From: Aphelenchoides besseyi
Taxonomy: Eukaryota > Nematoda > Chromadorea > Rhabditida > Aphelenchoididae
Assembly (NCBI GenBank): GCA_024699855.1
Contig: JAMPIQ010000002.1
Location: forward strand, 9,486,001 to 9,550,000
Length of the DNA stretch: 64,000 nt
Direction of reading: 5' to 3'
Below, in pieces: positions 40,801 through 52,818 of this stretch. The notes under the pieces were generated by a model. That model searched no databases. It saw only the letters and a program-made list of their open reading frames with translations, and was not told the origin of the DNA. The number at the start of each line of letters is the position of its first letter. Positions within the stretch are counted from its first letter, which is position 1. The position numbers and the translations under genes were made by a program.

Positions 40801-43800
40801 ACCAAATGTCGCGCTTACTAGAAGCTCTAGATACCAACAATAACAAAAACAAAATCTCATAGTTGTGCTGTTGTCTACGATCCGCAGCGCTGTGGACCTT
40901 TAAAACCGTCTGTTCGCAATTCTCCACGATCAAAACTCTCCAAACCTCAAAAAGCCATTGAACACGAGTTGCACGGTCACACCAGACGTCGTCGACATGT
41001 AAACCACCAAGGATGGACGGTAAACCCACAATATACCTCGAAACTGTTCTTCGTCAATAGACATCGGTATCTGATCTTTTCGTTGTTCAGTTGTCGGTTA
41101 TAATCGTTGTGATTGCTGGTTTTTGTTGTTGCATTGCACTTCTTTTAATACTTTTTCTTCACAATTCAAACGGTGAACTTCAAAATTCTTTCAATTTTCT
41201 TCGTAGGGAAAGTCTATCGATTGTCCAAACTTTCTATTTGATATTTGAAATCATATTTTATTGTTCTAAAACCATCTTGTTTCAGAAACAAAAGCGATGA
41301 ATTGCATGCAGACTACCGCAAAATTCGAGAGAAACGCGAAGCTTTTGAATTGGGAGAATCAATGGATTCGGATATAGCCTACAGAATTCTTCAAAATGAA
41401 TCGATTGCCTATAACATCAGTTTTTTGAATGCCAGCCATCCAGATTTTCCGCCGGAATTTCGATCATCGGGCAAAATCAACATCACCGGCACATCGTTTT
41501 TGTTGGCCGGTCTTCCGCACTTTACGGAATACTCGATTTCGGTATGAATGATGTATTTTGTCAAATGCTAGTTATCTTTAGATTGCCGCTTGTCAAGACA
41601 TAAACGGACCAGAAAACCAGTGTTCATCTCGTCCGGCTTGGCTTACAATACGAACTGCAGCTATTCGTAAGTTTCAACTCAGCAGCTTGTACCAAAGTAC
41701 CTTTCAGCTGAAAATGATCAAGTTCTTCCCGAAACTGTTGAGGTTCATAATATAACCGGTGGAAAGGAAAACGATTGTCGAATTAATTGGTTGCCGCCAA
41801 AAAATCCAAATGGAGCGATTCTCGCTTATCGTGCTCAACTATATCGTGACGATGTTGAGCAGGTAAAATTGTAGGATAAGAATACAAAACGCACGATGCT
41901 TTAGACTCCGCTATTTAAATGTGTAAACGTTTCGGAGTTTAACAAACACGATGGAATCACATTCAATGGTTTGGCCGATGGTGTTTATTCTTTGAAGATT
42001 CAAACAGTCACTTTGGCTGGGATTGGAAAAGCGACGCTGATCAAAAACAAGTTCGAATTGAACAATGCATTTATGACCACGAAAGTGAGTATCACATTTT
42101 GTACAACGATTAAGCTCATGTTTTAGACGATGATTATAACCGGATTGAGTCTTTTGGTTGTCCTTGTTCTACTCGGCATTTTGGGCTACTACGGAATGCA
42201 CTATTTCCTTGGGCACAAGTTCGAAGAATACTATTGGAGACAAACGATCAGCGCAAATCCCGAATACCTCAGTCAAATCGATGTTTACAAAAAAGACGAA
42301 TGGGAATTGCGACGTTCTGACATCGAACTTTTGGACGAAATTGGAAGAGGTACCTTCGGACAAGTGTTTCGAGGAATTGGAAAAAATGCCAAATCGGCAA
42401 GTAATGTTGTTTTCGGTGACTGTGCCGTCAAAACGATGCCCGATTCTGCAACCAATCGTGAGCGTCTTCATTTCCTTATCGAAGCCAGTGTCATGAAACA
42501 GTTCAACACTGCTTTCATTGTCAAATTGTATGGCGTTGTATCCGATCAACCGGTTCTGGTTGTAATGGAAATGATGGAAAAAGGAAACCTGCGCGACTTC
42601 TTGAGGGCTCATCGACCTGATGCCGAAGAGAACGTGAATAAATATCCACTTCCCGATCCCAATCAATATTTCACGTGGGCCGCTCAAATTGCCGATGGAA
42701 TGGCGTATTTGGAATCGATCAAGTTCTGTCATCGAGATTTAGCAGCTCGTAATTGCATGGTGGGAAAAAGAACAGAAAAGTGATTGAATAGTCCAATTTT
42801 TAGGTTCATGCCGATGAGACAATAAAAATCGGGGACTTCGGAATGGCTCGTGACATTTATTATCATGAGTACTATCAACCAACCGGAAAACGTCTGATGC
42901 CTGTTCGTTGGATGTCACCCGAATCGCTAAAAGACGGAAAGTTTACGGTCAAATCGGATATTTGGTCATATGGAATCGTTCTTTACGAGATGCTAACTCT
43001 CGGTCAGCAACCATACGCTGGACTTGGTAATGATCAAGTGTTTAATTACATTGGTGTGCAACGACGAGTTATGGTTCGTCCAATGGATTGTCCCGATCAT
43101 TGGTTTGTTTGAACGAATTTACGAGATTAATCTTATTGTAGGTACAACCTGATGCGTTGTTGTTGGCGTTATGATCCGCGGGAACGACCGTGCTTTTGGC
43201 AAATTGTGGATCATCTTCAGGACAAGACTACACCGGCCTTCCGTCAACTTTCGTTTGCACTCAACACCGAAATACTCGAACGAACAAATCAAGAAGAACC
43301 CTATGCTTTTGAGACCGATTGGCCTGAAGAACCACATTTGGAGGATGAGGAAGAATTTCCTAACTTTGCTGATGAAATAGATGACTTCGATTCGGTGAGC
43401 CAAATCAAATACCCATTGGACAACGATTCGATGGCAAGTCAACTAACAGAGAACTTTTCGGATGGATGTTCGGTAAGAGTTTTTGTGTTGGAGTTTAATT
43501 ACAAGGATTTTCAGTGTTCTACTTACTCGGACACCGAAACAACAGCTGAACACGACAACTACATAAGTCAAAATCCACGACATCACCATCATCATCGACG
43601 GCATGAAACCTATGACTATTTGCATACGCCAATTCGCCATGATTCTAACAACATGGACCGGGAAAAATATGGGGTACGAGATCGCGAACGATTGTTGCCA
43701 TCGAACAACCGAGAAGACGAGTACGTGCTTGACATGGGTACTGCCGCTCAATCTCAACGTTCAACTCGTCCGTACAACAAATCTGCAGTTCCTAGTTCTC

Positions 43801-43988
43801 GTTTGTCAATTGGCGATGCGGACGACCTGATATCGCGAATGGAAGATGACGAAACCGAGCGAAGACTGCGTCGTGAACAAAGTAACGACTCGACTCCATC
43901 TGCCCGTCGTACTGTTCCAGCAAATCAAAACCAATCGCCCGACAGCCCCGACTATTCTTTCACAGCCAATCCGTCACAATGGCCGTAA
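37893..43988 (+). CDS. daf-2: DAF-2-type insulin/IGF receptor tyrosine kinase
   Basis: Roughly 17 exons. Exon 1 (37893-37964) encodes a basic then hydrophobic leader (VLIGILVITSLVLT). Ectodomain in order: L1 (IFPNLRVIGGDSLIMNYALV), furin-like Cys-rich region (38600-39200), L2 (LHMFKKLRVIHGNQLYRNTY), three fibronectin III domains, and a tetrabasic RRRR cleavage site in the alpha/beta linker (about 40984-40995). Then a TM helix (GLSLLVVLVLLGILGYYGM), a juxtamembrane NPEY motif (SANPEYLSQIDVYK) and the kinase: GRGTFGQV, CAVK, HRDLAARNC, DFG, activation loop DIYYHEYYQPTGKRLMPVRW. A C-terminal tail of about 210 residues follows, ending at 43988. In C. elegans DAF-2 acts through AGE-1/PI3K and AKT to restrain DAF-16/FOXO. 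All catalytic residues appear intact. The exon map in the middle (40350-41550) is the least certain part. Confidence 0.95.
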
Positions 43989-44713
43989 GAGACGTTGAGT
44001 TTTTGATCGAGTCTCATAATCAAAATCGTCGAGAAGTGCGGGTTCTGCTCTCAAAATTCTATCGTTTTTGTTCGTACGAGTTTTCTTTGTAGACGGTGAT
44101 TAGAGCTGCGGTTTATACGTTGGTTGTTCGGGCATTTTGTTGTCGTTTGAACATTCAATTTCTACATTTCCTGCATTTTGAGAGATTAGGACTGGGAAGT
44201 CTTTTTGTTCAATTCATTCCTCCCTATTTTGTTTGCGTGTTTCTTGCATAATAAAACTCATTCGTTGAACTTCACAACTCCCCTCGTACACTCAAAAACT
44301 TCTCTTGGCCATTCGTCGATCTCAATTTTTGCATAGTTTTGTTTCTTGTCCACTCGGTACGATATTCCTCACACCTGAACATCATTTGTAAATACCTGCT
44401 CGTCTAACAAAATGTTTATTATAAAAAGTTTGCAATTATAAACCTAAAGCCAAAAACTCAGTGATCGCTAATCGAATAGAAGGTGCCAAAATAAACAAAA
44501 GTTTGGTTTGTTTTTTGAACAAAAAATAATGAAATTTGTCTTTTCATCGCAGACGAAAGGTCGTCGAACGCATACCGCAGCTGATGAGTCGTTCAATGAG
44601 ACCAAACGTTTAGAATTCACGGCAGTTTCGCTCAGCAACCTTCGAAACACGAAACCGTTCAACGTGCGGCGTTCGATCAGTGAGTGATTTTGAATGATCT
44701 ACGAAACAGACCT
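43989..44713. other. intergenic, 725 bp (daf-2 3'UTR and protease promoter)
   Basis: Holds the daf-2 3'UTR with its poly(A) signal and the upstream region of the protease. A minus-strand open frame at 44662-44468 is not supported by any family. Confidence 0.5.
44250..44255 (+). terminator. poly(A) signal AATAAA of daf-2
   Basis: AATAAA 262 nt after the daf-2 stop codon, on the same strand. Confidence 0.5.
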
Positions 44714-45625
44714 ATGTGGATGTTTGATTACTCAGTTTTATTGTTTTCATTGCTCCTCGATTTTCTCGTTTACGGCGAACAAACTCGATGTGGTACTTCG
44801 AATCACACGACTAGTCGTTTCGATTTGGAACCCGAATCACAACGTTTGGTTGGAGGCGTGATTTCGACACCGCACTCGTGGCCATGGACTGGTGAGCTCT
44901 TATTCAACGATCGACATCAATGCGGGTGTTCGCTGATTGCGTCGGAATTCGTTGTTACGGCCGCTCATTGTTTTGCTCGAACCCGTGATCCCAATCAATA
45001 CATCGTCTTGTTGGGTGGTCACGAAATCTTCAGCGGTACTCCGTTTCGTGTGGAGTCAATCGTCATTCATCCGCTATATCAGATTCGTGCGTCTGCATTC
45101 GATATTGCTCTTCTGAAAATCTCGCCGGCTGCCGAACTTAACTCTACAATCAACACCATTTGTCTTCCAACACTTCCGGCTCTGATAAACGAAGTTTGTG
45201 TTGTTGCAGGTTAGTACTTGGAGAAGTGCATTTATTCATATGTCTGGTTTTGTGTTTGTCGCTTCAATCGCATTAACCTTACCACTTTAGGTTGGGGTCG
45301 ATTGAAGGAAAATGGCGAACGTTCGACGACATTACGTGAAATCCACGTTCCAATTGTTTCGCCGGTAATTTGCAATGACATGCATCACTACGGTGGTCGA
45401 ATCTATCAACCGACAATGTTGTGTGCTGGATATGCGGACGGAAAAATTGATGCTTGTCAAGGCGATTCCGGTGGTCCATTGATGTGTTTGAGCAACAATG
45501 TATGGCAACTTCAGGGTATCGTAAGTTGGGGTATTGGTTGTGCGGCACCAAATTTTCCGGGCGTTTACACGAAAGTTCACAGTCTGGTCGGATGGATCCA
45601 ATCGCAAATGTTGACAATGGGATGA
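44714..45625 (+). CDS. secreted trypsin-like serine protease (S1 family)
   Basis: Two exons, 44714-45209 and 45291-45625, joined in phase 1 within the conserved VVAG-WGR; about 276 residues. A hydrophobic leader (FDYSVLLFSLLLDFLVYG) suggests secretion. A short propeptide ends at ESQR, followed by the mature N-terminus LVGGVISTPHSWPWTG. The catalytic triad is intact: His in VTAAHC, Asp in FDIALL, Ser in QGDSGGPL. The Asp in DACQGDSGG at the S1 pocket base predicts cleavage after Lys or Arg. SWGIGCAAPNFPGVYTKV completes the fold. There is no accessory domain (CUB, kringle). Substrate unknown. A further upstream exon is possible, but the ATG at 44714 directly precedes a good leader. Confidence 0.9.
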
Positions 45626-48600
45626 ACGAAATGCCTAATAAACCTTTCAATAAGCTTAATAGAACAGTACATTCGAGAAGAAGAAATGAAAGGAGTAAGT
45701 TACAAACTTGAAATGAGAAAAGGAAGTGAACGTTTTTTTGTCACCTTTCTTGTTTATCGAAGCATCGCTTAATGAAGCCCGTTCGACTTAACGAACGTTC
45801 CTTAAACTGTTAAATTAAACTACGAAGACGGTCGAGAATCGGTTGTTTAGTTCACACCATTGAATGTTCTCGTCTTTTGATTCTGCAATCGAATTTGTTT
45901 TATCTGTTCATTGACACATTTTAAGCCAACTCAGCGCGTACAGGATTATAGAATCAGCACGCCAAAAAAAACCGAATTCAGTCGTGCGAACGGCGCGAGT
46001 AAAAGAATCAAAGTGGCGTTCGCCTTCTCACCTCATTAATCAACTGCCGAAGTTCTCTGGAGCATAAAGACGGAAGCGCGAAACTCAATCAACTGCAATC
46101 AGATCACTTTTTCCGTGAATACCCGCATTCTCCAGCCGACGTGTTAAAGTGCCCAAACTCAGTTTCTACCGTAGACGACGACAAAGATTTGAATTTTGAT
46201 TATTGCCATCATTTGTCCAGCATTTCATTCTCGATTATAATTTGTCAGATTTTGATTCATTTCACAATTTCATGTCCATCTTCTTACAAACTCATTTAAT
46301 CATAAAATGACAGTTGTTGTTGATGGGCATTTGTTGTGTGGTGGAAGCTTGCGGATTAACAACATCAGCCATGAGGGTCAGTTTGTCTTCGCAGTTTATT
46401 CGATCGTTAAGTTTTGATCCAAGCGACAACAATTCATTTCTGGTCCATCTGACAAATCAGAAAAGTACACGACCATCGATCATTAAATCTGCCTGCCGAA
46501 GTCCAACCAGCACCTCAAGACTAAACAGCACTCGGATTTAAGACAGAACCGCAACAATCTGTTTACTGCTTGTTTACGAGTTCTGCGCGTTTTATTGGCG
46601 TTATTCTCGATATTTTTATGCGCAATTAACGAGGTCATTAATGATCGTAACTACTATGAAGTTTACAAATCGATTCTTTACGCTTCTGTTTCGTTCTATT
46701 AGCCCCAAAAACAGTTTGGTCTGAGAAGAATTATGGCTTCAACCTTGTATTCCTTCTAATCACAAACATAAGCTAGTCATATCTGAATTTGGCTTCCATT
46801 CTTTTTCCAAAATATCTCTCTTTGAAAGACAATTGTTTTGCGCTTTCGAACTTGTCCACCGTAAACTAAATTGATTGGCCATCGGAACGGGAGTCTTGTT
46901 CTACACATTTCACTCGTGTCCCATCTACACAACAAAGTGATCCGAAGATGAGTGATGGGGACGAAAAGCGATCGGGTCGGCAACATCATAAGCTGATCAG
47001 CTCGATCGGCGTTTGTTGAATTTAATACGAGTCAAAGGATAACCATTCTGTCTCTCGATTCATAACTCATTAGATGCTCGGACAACCGATAGGCGCGAAA
47101 CCTTTCGGCTGCAACAATTCGCCTCTTGTTCAGGTTTATGATCTGACTCGAATATTACAAACGATCACTTCTCCGTTCTTCACCTGTCATAACCCACCTG
47201 ACCTTTCAACTACCGCATTGTCGAACAGCGTCTTCCTCTTTGCATTATGCCGATCGTCAAACTCACAGGTTGCGCACATCGTCGACGATTAGACTGCAAA
47301 GCGGCTTAAGTTTCTCGTTAAAATTAAGTCTCCAAAACTTGAGCTTCAAAATTCGCGCATTCAAGGCTTCGTGTAAACATTGCACGTTATGAAGCGATTT
47401 CAAGTTAGCCTTCGAAAACTTCGTGTTGAGTAAACTCAGTGGACGTCATTCCGAAGGCAGTCAAAATTCGAAGTTCATTCGACGTTCAAACAGAAATCCA
47501 TGTTGTTTGAAATCTCCAATTGATTTGCATGTTCACAGTTTGCGGTAACGTCAAATGGATACGGTAATTTGTAGATCACACTCTCGGTGGGTTTTCTTTT
47601 CAAACAAATATTGCGGTTGTGTTGCGCAAAAGATTTATATCCAACGAAGATCTTTGTCGGCACGGGTCAACGGGACGAGTGGACTTCCGTTCCGTTAATC
47701 TACAAACATTAAGTCGCCGCGCCATCGAACTTCAAGAACATGCGAAATTTGGTGCGAGAAAAAACAACTAGGATTTCTGCCGAACACACTTCAAAACTTC
47801 CGGGTTACTCTCGGCTCTTCCGCCCTCTTGATTCCGATCGATAGGTTAAGGTGACCGTAAGCTCAGAGCGACATCAAAGTCGCCATATCAACACCAATAG
47901 ATGACGAATATCCGAGACTAAAAAAATTCATTTTCAACCTGATTTTTCACTTTGATTCTCTTTGACCGTAAACTCAATTCTGATCATGATTGTGCACCGT
48001 TTCGTGTGTCCTCAATCCATTGGGTAATGTAAAACGATACATGCGCGCGCGCAGTTCTTGATTCTTTGCTTCAATCCGCAGTAGCTGCTTCATTTATTAA
48101 GTGACAGTGAGCACCGAATTATGAAGCTCATTGTTTGTCATTATCGGTCCCGAGGGCGGCGGCGGGTTTTCGTCGCTTCTGTCCCAGTTATTTATCCAAT
48201 TCAGACGCACCATCAAAAGTAACAATATCAACACAAATGCACGATCGAAAGGCGCTGAGCGTCGTCACAACGGTCGCCCGTTCTCGTCAAACCTCTTAGC
48301 TTTAAAACGCGCCTAATGTCGCACTCTTCGTGCTAAGACTGTAGATACAAAATCGTAGTTTCGATTTTTGTTCACTTTCCGAGTCCTCAGTTTTGCATCT
48401 CACTATCATCGAGTGAGTATACTGTACTTCAAATTCGTGAATTTCATTGTTCTTCTACGGTAGTTGTTTTCGTGTAGCTTATTGATGCCGATTGCAATCA
48501 CATTATCACTTGTTCCGACTATTTCGACAGTTGGACATTCTTCTTGAGGTGTCGGGCGAAACAAAGAGCAGCGGAGTTGGTAAACGATGACAGAGCGCTA

Positions 48601-51600
48601 GAGGCCGCCGTTTTCTCATTCTTCTCACCTGTCAATTTGGCCGTTTTCCGGCACCCACAAAACACTTGTTTTGCGGTCTTGTCGTCTGTTCGAACAAGCG
48701 GGTTCGTTAGCTGATCGATTCTTCGTTTTCAACTTGTCAACCAGACGATTAAGATGTTCAACAAGTGGTTGTCTGTTAAGAATCCAGGCAGCGCAGATGA
48801 GAAGCGTGAAGTCCAAAAAACCGCAGCAATTTCAACAAAAACATCGAAAATTTGTATTCCAGCGTCCGTTCATTGCCGACTTCTCTCGGGTTTTACGCGT
48901 TTTTGTCGTTGTAGTGTCGCTGGTCATAAACTGCGACTCGTCCACCGACGAGCTGTTAACGCACACAACTCCCGAATTTCATGGTGCCGTCAACAGCGTT
49001 GTTAGCGTACGGTTTCCGTTACGCTTTGGAATTTTTTCATTGCAACGACGCAAAATTTATTGCCAAAGCTACGCAGACATTTGATTGCCGACCGCAGATC
49101 ACACGATCAATTACGGCCGCCGGCAAAAGGATGTTCGCGCAAAATGCGGAGATTTTACTGCGCTGTGTGGTCGTGTAAATTTCCAACGACAATGCACAGC
49201 GCAAACGAGCTTGTAAACGGAAATGGTTATCATCGAGTGCGCGAAGTGTAACGAATGACTTTCGACGGCTACGACAGGAGTTTGGATTCATGTTTTCGGC
49301 CATTCCTTTCTTATCAATTGCGCGTTCGATTTGATCGAGAGTCCTGGACAGCGGCAACGACAAAGTCTTCGATGTGTCTTCAACTTCTTTAATCCGTTGA
49401 GCCAACTTTCGGTTCGCTTTCAAGTCGAGAGTTGCGATTGCGGACGCGTGTGAAGCGAATTCGTGATCGAAAGAAGCCGTTGATTAACCAAAATATTTGC
49501 CGATATGATCTCGAAATGCAAGAGGTCTTCGTTCATGAATTTTTTCGGCAATCATTGTCTTTAATCTTCTTCTGTGTAATCAAACAAATTGAATGCTAAA
49601 TGGAATAATGACGTTTAGTTCACTAAGCCTCTTTTTGTTATTCAGTAGACTCACTGGTATACGGTATTCAAGCACTACTTTTTCACAGCTAAAACTCAAC
49701 AGTTTGGCGATGAACGAACCACACTATCACACTGAAGGCGACGGGGAGAATGAAAAGAAAATGCCGCAACCAAGTCGCTTATTTTGCTGCGTATTAACGT
49801 TTTCACCGCTCGTCCGACCAATGAAGAAGACTGTGGCCGCTAATCCTCTCCTCGGGAGCGTTCTGATTAGGTACGTCAATGATACGGACGTTGAGGTGAA
49901 ACCGAGAATTAGACGCGTGAATTTTTGTTGAGACGCAACGTCCCGACGCCCAAAAACGCACTTTTTTCTTCATTCTGAAATAACATCGCCACCGTATCAC
50001 ATTCGCTTTGCCATGACGATGCGGGAAAACGAAGACTCGTTCCGGTTGACTCTCAACAACGCGCTTCTGTGTCACATGAGGCAAACGAAGAGCAGGAGAT
50101 GCAAACCTTCACACAGATTAAGCAGCACCGTTTCGGTCCCCGTATCATTTTCGCGATTTTAAGCCACTCTATGGTTCATTTTTTCTAATTTTTAAGGATT
50201 AAAAACGCATGTCAACGTTTATCGAACTCTCCGTCAGACTGTTGATGCTCTTGCCTACTGTTCAGGAACAACAACAAAACGAAAGTACTAAGATTTGGGG
50301 AAACTGGTATAATTTGGTTTACAAACAAATACTCCAAAGCAGTAGATCTGAGAGTATTTTATCAGTCTTTGAAAGTATTTGACGTAAAATTTTGTTCGTC
50401 ATAATTGATTATTAATCTTACGGTGTGCAGATTGAATGATTTCGACAACACGCGTCGTTCACCTATTTACACAACTGTAGTACATGGGCGATGATGCCCG
50501 AAAACGACACGTTCAACGGTTGTTCTGTCGATTGGACCGTTTAAATAAGAAAAAGAAGAGTGAGAATCGACGGAACAATGACTCGTGTAAAACTACTAAC
50601 GAGCCTTTTTCTTCACTCATTTTCAGTTCATTGGTGCTCAACATCGAATAATTACCTTTGATTTCGCTGATCTCTCAACTGCTGATTGTGATATCAGCGT
50701 AATAACAAAAGTACGAACAACATTTCTCGTGCTCTTATTTCGACGTATGCGCGAGATCGACGGGTTTATTTATGATCATTGTGGTTCTCGGTTGATGATG
50801 ATGAGCGTGAAGCGTGTGAAGAAGCGCTTAATTTCGCTACGCGTATCATGATCACTTAATCTTTCCTTCACTTTTGAATTGCTTCCATCGACGACTTTAC
50901 GCGACGTTTTCGTGCAGCGATCGAACTTCACACCTCCGCTGGATTTCTCTCTTATCCCAATACACTTGTTGTCAATTTCCAGGCGAACAATCAGGTTCTT
51001 GTAATTTTGTGTAAATAACTCGTGTAGCAAAGTTTGTCCATGAGCTTGAGACGTGAATTTTAAAGTTTGCATTTTTCGTCATCCGACAAAATCAAAAATG
51101 TAAACGTTGAAAAGTGAATGTTTGTTTCCCTGGAAATTCTTTTATTTTTTACACGCTTTAAAGTTCGTCTACTTTGAATTTTCCAGCTCCATCGATCATT
51201 GAGCGATCTCGCTACTGACGCCTTTGAATTCGTTAGCTTCACGTGTCAATCAACCTTCTGAATAAGAGCTTGGTTATGACAAACTTTAGCGAAGACCTCA
51301 ATTGAGCGTACTTTTGACCTCTGTACTGCGCGTGTTTTCTGCCAACCAAAACAATGGTCGCATTCAACGCCAATTATGAGATTAGAATCTTCTTCGTTTG
51401 GTTTATAGTCCCGAAGCAACATAAGAAATCGTCGACATTAGCCGCCTTTTGCAAATGCCTCATAGTCAAATCCACGGGCTCCATCAGACTTATGCGGCAT
51501 CTGCAACAGCGTTCATATTAGACAACCTTTTGAACAATGATTTTATGTTCAAACTCAAAGACACTAACCAATTGTTGCGTCAATGTCAAGAATAGAATTA

Positions 51601-52818
51601 AAATTCAATTTTCCCATTAGATATATCACTATCAGTTAAAATTAAGGAATAATTGACCGTGAAATCAAAGAGAAGATCGATTTCTGCGTTTTTACGAAGT
51701 GACATATTTGGATACAAAAATGACACCTTAGGTGACAAACTTACGCCCAAACATCGATTTTCTTTACACGTCTACTACCGCCTGTTGACAAAAACCTAAC
51801 GCTCGTATGGCATCGTCTGCTCGAAGCATTTCGACCACTGAAAACCACCATAATCTTCGTGACTCCGCCCCATCGTTCAGCTCACTCGGGTCGCGACCAA
51901 TCACGAGGTGGCATTTGAGTACGCACTTTGACAGCTCTCGCCTGACACTCGACACTCCCGCTTGTTTGTCGGATTCGTTTGGCCGTTTCGTGAAGCCGCC
52001 CATCTTGTTCACTCCACCCCTTTCTGAATTCTTCCTTCACACTTGAGACCGCTCAACGAAGACATATCCACGGCACCGTTCTGTTTGAGACTTTTCGGCA
52101 AACCACTTGCCTTACCATAAGCTGCCGTTACGCTCTTTATTCTTTACTCCCATATCTCGCAGTAAAATATTGTATTGATAAAATCGCTGATTAATCAGTT
52201 CCCTTAATTTATGCCCTTAAGTCGTGCCATTGTCTTTCAGTTTTCAAAGTTGTGAATGACCACCGGTTCCAAACTCATTGCAAACGATGTGAAGTTTGGA
52301 CAGGTGATAAAGAAGACGAGTCTCGGGGTTTCCGTGCTATTCGTTTGTTCACGTTCTATCTCATTTTGACGAGCTTTAACTCCGAACAAAAAACACCGCC
52401 ACTCTACGGCCGGTGAACGCTTCTTTAATGTGTTAAAAATGTGTTCATTTAATCATTCTCGCCCTGTTTTTCTCACTTCTTGACATGCACCCGCCGATAA
52501 CCGCGACATTCGTCCACACAAAACTGTTTATTTTCCCCTCATCTTCCGTTCATCGACACTTCCGAATTTCACAATCCACGATTTTGAATTTATGATTTCT
52601 CGTTTCGTAAATTATTTTTGATTGCAAAGTTTGTTGATTTAAAACGCGTATCAGATTTCGCGGATTCAATCTTTTGGAATATCGGATCAAAGTATCAATT
52701 ATACAGTATTCATAATTTCAGGGTCGGTTACTAAGCTTGAAGTTGGAACTGTTCCGTTATCTTTGGGTCGTCCGAATCGATTTGTGCGACTTTTGTTCGG
52801 AAGTTTGCTCCTCGTTTC
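45626..52818. other. 7.2 kb gene-poor region upstream of the T-box gene
   Basis: Many short open frames on both strands, none with recognisable protein content or a plausible splice chain. No tRNA, rRNA or satellite repeat seen. Its position before a T-box developmental gene with long introns makes distal regulatory sequence the most likely content, but I can point to no specific element. An unrecognised non-coding RNA cannot be excluded. Confidence 0.5.

Noticed and set aside
41060..41300. Hydrophobic segment (VIIVVIAGFCCCIALLLILFL) as the DAF-2 TM helix
   Set aside because: It lies in an intron between fibronectin III exons; the helix just before NPEY (about 42130-42210) is the true TM.
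48041..48054. gcgcgcgc run
   Set aside because: Too short to count as a microsatellite or a Z-DNA element.
45626..52818. Numerous 60-130 codon open frames in the gene-poor region
   Set aside because: Overlapping on both strands, no family resemblance and no splice chain; expected by chance at this base composition.
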